Position numbers and translations under genes: made by a program. Source: Leishmania martiniquensis (Eukaryota > Euglenozoa > Kinetoplastea > Trypanosomatida > Trypanosomatidae). Taken from it: a stretch of 64,000 nt of DNA. Numbering within the stretch: the first letter of the stretch is position 1; each line of letters starts with the position of its first letter. The notes under the pieces were generated by a model. That model saw only the letters and a program-made list of their open reading frames with translations. It had not been told where the DNA came from and made no database searches. The stretch spans positions 603,501 through 667,500 of the forward strand of contig NC_090164.1 of assembly GCF_017916325.1 (NCBI RefSeq). Direction: 5' to 3'. Below are positions 51,954 through 61,784 of the stretch, piece by piece.

Positions 51954-52556
51954 GTGAAGAGAAACCGATCGGGGCTATTGTGCGTCCTTTCGAATGATGC
52001 GTTTGGCATCGCGATCTCTTCCGGACTTGCCTTCGCGCTTCTGCCATTGTTTCCTGTTCCTACCGTATCCTCTCTTTCCATATCTCCCCCTGCTCCCCAC
52101 CCCTCGGGCGGGGAGCGGGAGACGCGGGCTGCAACGCTGGCTAAACTTCTCGTGCACCGCCCCTTCTGCGCACACTGTTGGATGTGAGGCATTGGGAGAG
52201 GAGGGAGGACGGGGGATGAGACGCGGGAAAGAATTCGCACGGTGAAGACATCGAGAGGAGCGCCCACTCCTCCACGCTTCCCCCCACGCGCCTGGCGTTC
52301 CTCAGTACAGCTCATCACAGCCCATGACGCTTACTTCCACACGCACGCTCTTTCACGTTACGCTCGGTTGTGCCGTGCTGCGCCGCGCTCTTGGCCGCTC
52401 CTCCGCGGGCGATACAGCGGAACGGCGAAAGAGCAGAGCGAAGCCAAATGGCGGGAGCGAAAGAGGAGACGTGAGGCGAATGGTAAAGGGCCACAGGGAT
52501 GACTGCACGCATCTTCGCGACGCTATTCCGCCGAACCTCACTCACGCGCAGACACA

Positions 52557-55500
52557 TTAGAAGGCAGTAGTACCTTTGATTTTGCGTTCCGCAATTCGAG
52601 AGCCGAATTGGATAGCACGCTTCTGCAAGTGCGTAACTTCGCTGAGGCCCAAAACGCTCGCCACGCGCCGCAGAACACGCTTCTCGCCTTCCCCGAGGTG
52701 GAGACGAAAGTTGACGATGGGCTCGAGGGAGAACTGCAGCAGCTCGTCCCTCGTCAGCGAGGGCGCCGCCTCGCGCGAGTGGGACCCTGTGGTCCAGCGC
52801 ATCGAGGAGGAAGATGCTGGCGGCGCCTGCGTCGCAGAGTTCTCACTAGCGGCGCCGCTTTCCGCCATGCGACGTGACAGCGACTCGTATAAGGCCAGGA
52901 TGCTGTTGCGACGCTTCAGCACAATCCACTCCAGGGTGCGCACGACACCCTCATCGAGATATGGGAAGCGTGGCTCCCGCCCGCTGTCCATCGTGATGCG
53001 ATCGTCGCGCCCCAAGTTGCGCTGCCACAATCTGGCGAAGTCTCGCTCGAGCTCTCGCCGGGCACCCGGCATACCCTCTCGCTGAAAGAAGCGCCGGTAG
53101 CGCGTGTAGCCGCCCAGTGTCTCGTCGGCACCCATGCCGAGCAGCACCACTTTCGCCTGCGACACGTACGAATCTTGGTACGTCCCTGGGCACGGCAGTG
53201 GCGGCTCCAACGACCCATCGGAAGCGTGCACCGGCTCCTTCGCTTTCATGTACTCTGTCATGAACCACGGACTCGGTGGTACGGCAGCGGCCCGCTGAAT
53301 ATCGCACGGCCGGCAGAGCCTCACCGCCTTGGATGGGGCGTCCGGCGCAAACTTGACGTACCCTGCCTTGGCGGCATCGTTCAAAAAGCTGCCCAGCTTC
53401 TTGTATCCATAGCGCTTGATATGGGGGCGGAGAAAAAGACTGTATTCCTTGCCGAGCGTGGACAGCAGCACTGGCGTGTGCGGGCCGAAGCCGCTGCGCC
53501 CCTCTTTGACGAGAACGTCCACGAGAATTTGGTACTTCTGCGCGTTCGCCGCCGAGTCGGGATCAGCAGAGGCGGAGGATGAGGGGGCCGAATGGATGGC
53601 CCCTGGCGGGCGCGCGTGGTTGGTGCGCAAGGAAGGGGCGGTTCCAGGGGGCGGCGCGTCCGGTACGGCGACGTCGTGGGGAAAACGGGCGACAGGAGTT
53701 GCATCGCTGTAGACGCGGAAGTATTTGCAGAACTTGTCCAGCGTGACCGTGGGACTGTCCATGCCAGCACGCGCGGCGGCGGTGGCGGCCACTGGGCAAT
53801 CCCACGGTGCCGTAGCCACCGCCGGTTTTTTGCCGCCTGCGACGTCGCTGCTGCGCAAGCTCTGCATGCGTCCCGAGGCGCGCGCGGCATACCAGAGCGC
53901 CGTGCCAATGTCGAGGTCCATGACAGTGTGCCGCGGCACCAGAAGGTCCTTTATGTGGGCACTGTCTGCGGTAGTTTTCGTCGGGACGTCCACCAAGACC
54001 AGGCGCCATTCCCGCTCCGGCATGGCGGCGGCAGCGCTTGTCGTACTCGCCGCCACATCGTCGGCCGAGGTGTGAAGGAGTGGGAGGCGCAGCAGCTCCT
54101 CCATGGAGCGGAGGGCGGCGACGCGGTCCGGCGCTTGCTCAGGAGCCTCGCCGAATGCCACGTTTACCAATTCGATGGGGGTCTCCACAGGCAGCAGATA
54201 GTGCGCCAGGGCGGCGATGACGGTGCAGTCGATGCCGCCGGAAAAAAGAATACACAGAGGCCTCCGGCGCGCAGTCGTCAGCTCCTGCGCATCGCGGCCG
54301 TCGGCTGCGCCGGCGTTCGCCACGGTGATGCGGCGGTGCACCGAGACAGCGAGGGCGAGAATGTAGTGCGCAGCAGCCCAGTCTACCCAGTTCTGGTCCG
54401 GGGCCCCTTCGGGCTGCATGCTTTTCATTAAGTGGCGCGCCCACTGCAAAAGCGGCTCCGGTAACACTGCAATCTCCTCGTGCGCGAGAATGAGCTCGAA
54501 GGACGGCGGCTCGTGCGGCACCATCGGCAGCCCGGCGGTGCGCAACAGCGGATGCACTAGGTGGGTGGCACGCTGCCACGGGCAGTGCAAGAGGAGCACG
54601 TGAGCGGCATGAGAGGTGTTTGGATGCTCATCAGTGGCACGGCTCACCCCTGTCGCAGCGGTGACGCAGATGAGATGACGAAGCGACTGGTGCGCTGCGC
54701 CCCCGTCAGAGCCTGCAGGCTCAGCAGGCCACCCCTCCACCTCCGATGCCGCTGCCGCGGCAGTACCACGGTACAGGAGAGGGGCCTGCAGGGGAATCGC
54801 GAAGAGTCCTGTGACGCCGACTTCTTGCCAGCACACCTCCCTGCATCCGGCGCCGGTAACATCACCATCGTCGACGTCGACCTCGCCCCCGGTATTCAGT
54901 GGCGACAGCTGACCCTGCTGCAGCACGGGGGAGCATGGTAGAGGGAGAGTGGCCGCCAGCAGCGCAGCCGCCGGGGCCGTTTTTTCATGGCGAGGGCGCT
55001 TCGATGTTACCGCATCACCACCACTCTCTTTCGCGAGATTGCCCAGCTGAGGCACGGGGCCGGTGCTGCTCGCGATAGGCGAGGAAAAGGGAGGCGCCGA
55101 GGGAGCATCGGTGCTGGCGGCCGCCGCGGTGGGGGTGCTTGCCAGCGGGCGGTGCTGCACACCGACGGAAGTGACAATGAGCTCCACATCCAACGGCGCC
55201 GACACTTCCTCTGTTGCCCCTGGGAAAGCCTCAGCCGCGGAGGACATGTGCCCCCCGTCCGACGGCGGCACCTTCACACGAACGTGCGTGAGGAGCGAGT
55301 GCCGACCAAGCGGATCTCGTCCAAAGATGGCAACGCGCAGCAGTGTCGCAATGAAGATGAAGCTGTAGGGCCCTTCTACCTGCCGCTCAAACAGAGTGGT
55401 GCATTTTCCCAGAAAGATGCGCTGACGCTGCACCAGCGGGAGCAAGCGCTTCCCTGCCGCAGTGTTGTGTGTCATCTTCAGGCATTCGAACTCCATCTGG

Positions 55501-56249
55501 GAGAGGCGGCTCGCCAACAGCGCCGTGTCGGAACCCCACGGAGGCGGGCAGAGAGCGCCGCCAAAGATCTCACCGTTCCACAGGAGAGAGGAGCGGTTGT
55601 CCCACGCATTGGCGGAGTCTTCACCCTCAGCGTCCGTCTCCACGTGTACATCGTACGGCTGCGCGACGGTGGAGTGGCCGCGCAGGCCAAGAACGGACGC
55701 CACCCCTGCAACCTCAGTACGAACGCTTACGGCCTCGTTGGCTGGCACGAGAGCGGAAAGGGCGGCCGCTGCAGCCGTCGCGTCCCCGCCGTTCGCCATT
55801 AACGAGGATCGCAGCGGTGACACGCCGCCATCAGTGGGCGCCGGAATGACTGTGGAGAAGGAGCGCCGCGTGACGCCGTGCGTGTTGGGGCCGCGGCGGC
55901 GAATGTTGTCAATCATTTCTGCAAAGAGCGGATCGGCAGTGCCGCAGCAACCGCTATTTAAGAAGTCCTTCACCTCCAGACCCGGCTGCGCGCACTGACA
56001 CGGAGTCAGGCAGTGCATCGGCGCTGCCGAAGACTGAAGAGAGGTGACACTACTGATGTCCTTGGCGTAATGGCTGGGGCCCTGCTCTGCCTCGCCCTCC
56101 GTCACATAGCGGGGATCCGACGGTGGAGCCGTCCGGCTGGGCGTCGCCAGATGCTGCTGTGATGGGTGTGGCGGCGAAGCTAGAGCGGGCGTGACCGTAA
56201 GCGCGGCGCTCGTGAGCGTCTGCCGCACAAGAAGGCAGATGCCGCACAT
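52557..56249 (-). CDS. Asparagine-synthetase-domain protein (ASNSD1-like) with a LOTUS-like insert
   Basis: This 1230-residue protein begins MCGIC, so Cys2 becomes the catalytic N-terminal residue of a class II glutamine amidotransferase; this fixes the start at 56249. Further glutaminase landmarks are RRGPN, SSLLWNGEIFGG, GSDTALL and GPYSFIFI...FGRDPLGRHSLL, the ASNSD1 pattern, split by long Ala/Ser/Pro inserts. The synthetase half has the ATP PP-loop SGGIDC (about 669-674), HTVMDLDIGTALWYAARASG, and VVLLGMGADETLGGYTRYRRFF (about 1033) with FPYLDE after it. Between the synthetase parts, about 900-975, lies an OST-HTH/LOTUS-like winged-helix segment (LGKEYSLFL, YGYKKLGSFLNDA). Glutamine-dependent amide transfer is expected if active, but ASNSD1 proteins are not proven asparagine synthetases. 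The protein is about twice the size of human ASNSD1. Confidence 0.9.
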   Translation of the reverse strand: MCGICLLVRQTLTSAALTVTPALASPPHPSQQHLATPSRTAPPSDPRYVTEGEAEQGPSHYAKDISSVTSLQSSAAPMHCLTPCQCAQPGLEVKDFLNSGCCGTADPLFAEMIDNIRRRGPNTHGVTRRSFSTVIPAPTDGGVSPLRSSLMANGGDATAAAAALSALVPANEAVSVRTEVAGVASVLGLRGHSTVAQPYDVHVETDAEGEDSANAWDNRSSLLWNGEIFGGALCPPPWGSDTALLASRLSQMEFECLKMTHNTAAGKRLLPLVQRQRIFLGKCTTLFERQVEGPYSFIFIATLLRVAIFGRDPLGRHSLLTHVRVKVPPSDGGHMSSAAEAFPGATEEVSAPLDVELIVTSVGVQHRPLASTPTAAAASTDAPSAPPFSSPIASSTGPVPQLGNLAKESGGDAVTSKRPRHEKTAPAAALLAATLPLPCSPVLQQGQLSPLNTGGEVDVDDGDVTGAGCREVCWQEVGVTGLFAIPLQAPLLYRGTAAAAASEVEGWPAEPAGSDGGAAHQSLRHLICVTAATGVSRATDEHPNTSHAAHVLLLHCPWQRATHLVHPLLRTAGLPMVPHEPPSFELILAHEEIAVLPEPLLQWARHLMKSMQPEGAPDQNWVDWAAAHYILALAVSVHRRITVANAGAADGRDAQELTTARRRPLCILFSGGIDCTVIAALAHYLLPVETPIELVNVAFGEAPEQAPDRVAALRSMEELLRLPLLHTSADDVAASTTSAAAAMPEREWRLVLVDVPTKTTADSAHIKDLLVPRHTVMDLDIGTALWYAARASGRMQSLRSSDVAGGKKPAVATAPWDCPVAATAAARAGMDSPTVTLDKFCKYFRVYSDATPVARFPHDVAVPDAPPPGTAPSLRTNHARPPGAIHSAPSSSASADPDSAANAQKYQILVDVLVKEGRSGFGPHTPVLLSTLGKEYSLFLRPHIKRYGYKKLGSFLNDAAKAGYVKFAPDAPSKAVRLCRPCDIQRAAAVPPSPWFMTEYMKAKEPVHASDGSLEPPLPCPGTYQDSYVSQAKVVLLGMGADETLGGYTRYRRFFQREGMPGARRELERDFARLWQRNLGRDDRITMDSGREPRFPYLDEGVVRTLEWIVLKRRNSILALYESLSRRMAESGAASENSATQAPPASSSSMRWTTGSHSREAAPSLTRDELLQFSLEPIVNFRLHLGEGEKRVLRRVASVLGLSEVTHLQKRAIQFGSRIAERKIKGTTAF

Positions 56250-57029
56250 CTGGCTTCGATGTTGACAAAGGCGTGGGGTGTTGATGGTGGCCGAAGGCGC
56301 GAGTTGTGCTTGCTCGCCGAGTATGTTGAAGGGGTAGAAAACGGGAGAGTCAAGCACACAGACACAGGCATGCCGATAAATGCGCGCTAACACGGGTGCG
56401 GCGTCACGGGAGAAAGCGGCAGCTTTCGCCAGATGACTTCGAAGAAGCGGCCGAGACACCGGCAAGCACCACCACCACGACGAGCGAGGCCTCGATGGCT
56501 TTCGCTGGCCCCTTTCGATGTCAGGCGCGCATGCTCAGTGACAGAGAGAGAGAAAGGAAAGAGGAAGGGCAGCGAAAAGAGGGGATGGATAGCGGTCAGC
56601 AAGTACACAATAGGCCGACAGGACAAAGGGTATCAGACTCTTTAGGAGGAAGCAGTGGGGGTGGGGGGAGGTTACCCTGGGCATCGGCAGCGCCGCTAAT
56701 TTGCAGCTTCTTGCTCGCTGCTCCCCTCATTTGGGTAGGCACATATGCCAGAAAGCAGTAGTACGTCGCATGCGCCGCCACCAGCGCTGCATCCATAGCC
56801 TAACCCTCTGCGACAGACAGAGAGGGACCCGACAGGCCTCCGACGCGTGATGATTCCTTCCGCTTCTCGTTACGCTCAGCGCTGTTGCCGACCACCTACC
56901 GCCTCCCTCACGCCACTGCTGAAGGGTGCTACCTCGCCTCCGCAGTACGCTCTCCCAGCCACACCAATGCGCACGCGTGCACCCACATAGGTCTTAGCAG
57001 GCATGCTCTAGGGGTTTCTGAAGGCGCTT

Positions 57030-57070
57030 CCCCCCCTCCCCCCTCCCAGAGCACTGTGGGGGAGGGGGGG
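57030..57070 (-). other. GC stem-loop 1 (13-bp stem)
   Basis: CCCCCCCTCCCCC (57030-57042) pairs exactly with GGGGGAGGGGGGG (57058-57070), leaving a 15-base loop. In the transcript the arms are reversed but the stem is the same. Confidence 0.65.
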
Positions 57071-57099
57071 TTTATTCGCCAAGCGTCAGAGACCTAAAT

Positions 57100-57189
57100 C
57101 GGTGGGGGAGAGGGGGATTGGGGAAGCGGACAACGATTCAGCCACACTTTGCTTTCTGGTGCATGCGCCCCAATCCCCCTCCCCCACCG
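57100..57189 (-). other. GC stem-loop 2 (22-bp stem, 2-base bulge)
   Basis: The left arm (57100-57123, CGGTGGGGGAGAGGGGGATT then GGGG) is complementary to the right arm (57168-57189) over 22 base pairs, with only one AG bulge. The loop is 44 bases. It begins 29 bases after stem-loop 1, so the pair may act as one structured element in the UTR. Confidence 0.75.
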
Positions 57190-59855
57190 TTTTGCTGCAG
57201 CGCTGTCTCTGCCTCGAACCCGCTCGATTTCTTCGTCTGCCGCGGCTTTCCGACGGGCACAACAACGACGCCGCCAGAGCATCGTGCGTGATAGGGCAGG
57301 CTTGCAGACACAGAGATCGAAAGGCACCATTCGCGACAAAGCGCCCCTCGGTGACTCATAAGAATCCCTACCGACGACGTATATGCAGGCGCGCTCTTTT
57401 TTTGTGATTCGCCCCTCGGCCCATCCTGCGGGGATACCGCAGGCAGTCCGCTGTGGAGGCGAAGACAGAAGAAAAAGAAGCGCTCGGTGCATTTCACGCG
57501 CACACGCCCGCGCCACACACACACACAAAAGGGACACAACAGAGTGCGCGATGGGCGCCGTTTGCGGAGTTGCTGTGAAAACAGAAGGCCGAAAGCGAAG
57601 CGAATAATAATAATAAAAGACGCCGCATCTTCACCTTGGCTGGCGGCCTATGGGAAGACCGATCAGCAATAAGAATAAAAAGAGGCGCCAGAGGCGGACA
57701 CGGAACTCGGTCGAGGAAGAGAAAGAGGGGGGAGGGCAGCAAGCGAAGCGAGAAGACAAACTGCGACGTCTTCAGATGCGGGTGGCTGTGGTGCGCCAAC
57801 GGGCCTCTTTTAGCACGCCGAAACGGCGCATGCGGGAATGTGAAACCCAACGCGTATAGGCAAAAGGAAAGAGGCCGACATGCCGAAAAGCTCTCTCACA
57901 CACACACACAGTGAGAGTGAGAGAGAGCGTGCGCGCACGTCGAGACAAGAAGGGTGCGCTTATGCGAATGCAAAAGACAAGAGCGGCAGAGTCATGCTCT
58001 GCTTCCAAAAATAAAGGGGCAAAGGAAAAGCGAAATCAGCATGGGGGGAAGGGTGAGTGAAGTGGAAGAGGGGGAGAGCTGACAAAAACGCGCACACAAA
58101 CACACACGCCACTTCAAGGAAGGAATCAGTCGTGCGCGCTCTGCTTCCTCTCCACCTAAAGGGAAGTCCCTTGCGCGCCCCCGTGTGCACCTCCGTTGGC
58201 GCGGGACGGTGAAATCTTGAAAGCGGCCGCAGTCCAAGAGTAGGGAGAGTGGGGGGAGGGGAAGATATTAACCGCCAGAGGAAGTGTGTGTAGTAGAAGG
58301 CGAGATCTGTCCGAAAAAGCCAAGACACTCGTGGTTCCGACCCTTTCAGGCGAAACTTCAAACGCGGAATAGAAGAGAAATGTGCAGCTCTGTGGATGCG
58401 CGCTCCCCCAGCGTCTACTTAGAGCGTTCAGTGCTCCCACTACGAGCACGCACCGTTTCTGGAGGTAGGGAGGTGCGGGGCGGCTTAATAGAGACGTAAC
58501 AGTGCTTGCAGAAGCGGAATGCCGTGCACTTCATAAATGAAGAGGTGCGAATCCGAAGCGTTTTCTTTTTCGCGCCGCGCACTATCATCGTCTCTGCCCC
58601 AGCGTCTCCCTGTTCATAGGAATCGGCTGCCTCACGCGTCATCTATACCCTCCCCTCAGGCTGCATCTCGCGCGCGTAAGCACGTGAGCTGTTCGCTCTA
58701 CTCGTCCTAACATTAGAAAACTACATCACTTGTTCGTAGCTTCACGATGTGCTCTTCACCAAACTTGTACCTGAAGGCGGAAACCGGCCTTTTATCCCCA
58801 CGTGACGCGCTCCAACACACCCGCCGCGAATCAAGCGAGGGAGAACGGCAGCCCACTATTATAATAAGAAGCAAATTTATCAAGAAGAACAGAAAAGTTA
58901 CCGGGGGAGGAGTGAGGAGAGAGAGGGGGGAGGAGCGGCAGCGGCGGGTGGTGCGCGAATGTATCGTGTAAGTCAGCGACCAATGCTTACCCAACAAGTA
59001 AGATGGAACCCTCACCGCACATACCGGAGAGAGGGGGAGGGGGAGGGTGATGGAAACGGAGAAAACACACACACACGTGCACACACAAAGCGAGACGGTG
59101 GGCGGCGGTGCGATCGGAGAACACGCGAAGACGATCGCCACCCGTGAGCGCTGAGACAAAAACCGAAGCGACAAAATAAACGCAAGGAGCAATAGGCGAA
59201 CCGAATGGACAGCGAAGAGAGAGGAAAATCAGAAGAGGGGCACGCACACAGACACTCACCCTTTTACGCGCATCCACAGGAAGCCTCGAGAAGTCACCGC
59301 AGCAGCAACACCAACACCAAAGAAGCTTTCCTTCTACTGGTTCCATGCTGTATACGAGGGGTCGTTGGGGAAGGAAGGGAACACGGCGGAGGAGGCAATG
59401 AATCAAGAAAAAAAGGCAAACCCGTTGTATTGCTCTCCTGTGCTATCACCCCGGTCCCCCCTTTTTTGACTGGCGCTGAGTTGGTGTCGGCGTCAGGTCC
59501 TCTCTTTCTCTCTCTCTCCTCCATTGGCTCATTTTGCACCGCTATGTGCGTATGCCTCTGTGGGTGGGAGGAGGGTGGCTATGCGTACATTTTCCTCCGT
59601 TTCTGTGCTTCCTGGCAGCTCTCATTGGCTTCTCAGCGCTGCCGTCTCTCCAGCTCCCATACACGCACACGCACGCGTACACAGGAAGAAACAAAAAAGG
59701 CGATCGTGGCGTTTAAACCTCCACTAGGGCGAGAGGATGAGAAGAGGTGCACCGTGTGCAGCAGGGTTGTACACCCAGCACGTTTTTGTTTCGGCTCCTT
59801 GGGCTCAGTCGCGTTTCCTATCGTGACCGAATGCACAGAAGACCACGTGTCTTTT

Positions 59856-61784
59856 TCACTGGGTCGCCTGTTCATTGATCAATCCACCAGCCGCCGGGGA
59901 GTCTCTCTCGTTCTTCCCCGCCGCTAGCGCCGCCTCCGCCTGCTTTGCTCGCTCCTGGCGCACGAATCTGCGGAAGCGAAAATGTACCAAAAAGGCGGTC
60001 ACGGTGGACATGGCATTCACCGCCATGAGGATGAACATCTGATTCCGCACACACGATGGCTGGTTGCAGCTGGGAGCCGTGCCAAGCCGATCAGCCTCCT
60101 TGTCGAACATTCCGCCAAACATGAAGCGGTTGAGGGCGATGGTGCTGACAAAGCCGGAAGAAAACATGAAGTTGTAGTGCTTGCCAATGTCGGCGGCGTA
60201 GACGATACGCACGCTCAGAGCGCCGAGGCCCCAGCCCATGCCGATGCCGATGGAGCCAAGCACGAAGGGCAGGATGAGGCCCTCGGCTGGGATCACCGCA
60301 AAGAAGAGGTACGAAATGCACAGCAGCGCCGCGCCAGCGGGAAGGAAGGTAGTCGTCAAGATCTCGTTCGAGGAGCGCCCCTTGCGCCGCATAAGCCACA
60401 TGTCCAGAGTACCGCTCGTGACGCGGCCGATGGCACTGCCAACTCCAATGAGAGCGATGTAGAGAGAGAGGTGGGACTGCTCGTACACGCCGTAGTTCTT
60501 GCTGCGGTAGATCTGCGCTGCGTTCATCTGCATTACGGTGCCGGTGCCCCACATGCCGAAGAAACTGAGCCAGAAGAGCCACAGGTCGATGGTGAGGAGG
60601 TTGCGCCAGAAGGATTGGCGGTATTGCGGGTCACCGACGGCGTTCGTCTGCGGTGCAGGAGCGGCTTCCCCCTCCGATGGATCCGGTTTCGTGGGACTTC
60701 TCTCAGTCGTTGGCTCCCTGCTTGCATCGCTTTCTTGCGGCTGCTGCCCGGCACCCCTGGCTTCAAAGTCAGCATCCATCTCATCACAGCCCGCAGCGTC
60801 CATCGTGCGGACTGCCTCCGGCTCCTCCGACACGTCATCTGTGTAGCCGAGGCCGGGGAAGTCGGGGTGGCGCCTTTTGATGACTGGGAAACGCCCCAGA
60901 AACTGAAAGGGCATCGCCATTAGTGCGAAGAGAGCCAGCAGCACTACCGCCACAACGGAGATCCCGATGTAGCCGCCCTTCTTGGTAGTCACGTAGCCCG
61001 TCACGATCGAGCTGATTGTGAGGAAGATCAGATTGGCACCAACAAGGAAGCAGCCAATGTAAAGGCGCCGCGGGGAAGCGTGCTGCTTGCCGTAGACAGC
61101 CAGCGTGGCCTGCCGTGCCGCTTTCTGCTCCTCGGTGAGGCGCTTCCGCTGAAACTGGCATGGCGTGTACGGGGCCAGGTCGATAAAGTAGCACCCCAGC
61201 AGCGCGCAGAAGAGCATCTGCGCGCCGACAAAGTAAGCGTAGCCCGAGTAGTTGCTGGACTCCTTCGCTTCCTGGTTCAGGAACCAGCCATTAAAGTACG
61301 CCATCAGCACTGATGTACCGAGGCCGGAGAACGTTTTCTGAATAATGACCATGAACCCACGCTCCAGCGGAAAGTTGACCATGAGCGGCATCAGCGTTGC
61401 CACATCCATGGCGGGGCACCCAAAGTACAGGATGGCGTTGAAGATACAAAACTGAATGAGGGCCACTTCCTTGCTTGTGCTCTTGACGACGTCGTCGAAG
61501 GCGAGCCCAAAGAGTAAGAAGCCGAGGAAGCCTAACATGCCGGCAATGGGAAAGAGTACCTTCGGGCCGGCGAAGTCGAACAACATGCCGGCAAAGAAAA
61601 CAAGATAGCCGCAGCAGTTGCCCACAGTGCTGATCGTTGTGATGTCGGCCTGATTGAAGCCGTACTTGGCCCGCAGGTGCTCCGTGAAAAGGCTAAAGCC
61701 GTACGTGGAGCTGATTGCAAGACCAAGGTACACGCCGGCCATCAGCATCCTTGAGCGGTAGAGCTCATCCACCACAAGCTTCAT
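59856..61784 (-). CDS. Nodulin-like major facilitator superfamily transporter
   Basis: This 642-residue membrane protein has the MFS 6+6 layout. The first half (about 10-300) carries six spans, beginning RMLMAGVYLGLAISSTYGFSLF with the typical nodulin-like 'YxFSLFxExL' start, and including FFAGMLFDFAGPKVLF, the loop 2-3 motif. A hydrophilic, acidic Glu/Asp/Ser/Pro-rich loop (about 305-390) separates it from the second half, with GVGSAIGRVTSGTLDMWLMRRKGR (the repeated loop 8-9 motif) and GIGMGWGLGALSVRIVYAADIGKHYNFMFSSGF. Trypanosomatid members of this group include the PAD-type carboxylate carriers, but substrate cannot be read from sequence. The C-terminus is a basic cytosolic tail. The ATG at 61782-61784 is the first Met and is close to span 1. 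It is the first gene of the visible leftward cluster. Confidence 0.87.
   Translation of the reverse strand: MKLVVDELYRSRMLMAGVYLGLAISSTYGFSLFTEHLRAKYGFNQADITTISTVGNCCGYLVFFAGMLFDFAGPKVLFPIAGMLGFLGFLLFGLAFDDVVKSTSKEVALIQFCIFNAILYFGCPAMDVATLMPLMVNFPLERGFMVIIQKTFSGLGTSVLMAYFNGWFLNQEAKESSNYSGYAYFVGAQMLFCALLGCYFIDLAPYTPCQFQRKRLTEEQKAARQATLAVYGKQHASPRRLYIGCFLVGANLIFLTISSIVTGYVTTKKGGYIGISVVAVVLLALFALMAMPFQFLGRFPVIKRRHPDFPGLGYTDDVSEEPEAVRTMDAAGCDEMDADFEARGAGQQPQESDASREPTTERSPTKPDPSEGEAAPAPQTNAVGDPQYRQSFWRNLLTIDLWLFWLSFFGMWGTGTVMQMNAAQIYRSKNYGVYEQSHLSLYIALIGVGSAIGRVTSGTLDMWLMRRKGRSSNEILTTTFLPAGAALLCISYLFFAVIPAEGLILPFVLGSIGIGMGWGLGALSVRIVYAADIGKHYNFMFSSGFVSTIALNRFMFGGMFDKEADRLGTAPSCNQPSCVRNQMFILMAVNAMSTVTAFLVHFRFRRFVRQERAKQAEAALAAGKNERDSPAAGGLINEQATQ

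Larger units (their letters stand above)
49878..52556 (-). other. 2.7-kb gap carrying the 3'UTR of the asparagine-synthetase-like gene
   Basis: No credible gene. It contains (CA)n runs (about 50562-50574, 50640-50660, 51620-51653), purine-rich + strand segments, retroposon copy B (51050-51484) and an (AT)n microsatellite at 51930-51953. Confidence 0.55.
56250..59855 (-). other. 3.6-kb gap: MFS transporter 3'UTR and upstream region of the ASNSD1-like gene
   Basis: No credible gene. Two strong consecutive hairpins (57030-57189) are listed separately. Other content: (CA)n runs near 57515-57528 and 57898-57910, many purine-rich + strand stretches, and a T/C-rich + strand patch around 59495-59600 that goes against the local trend. 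Confidence 0.55.

Noticed and set aside
56250..56465. 72-codon extension upstream of MCGIC in the ASNSD1-like protein
   Set aside because: Class II glutaminase needs Cys directly after the start Met; the extension begins with TTG.
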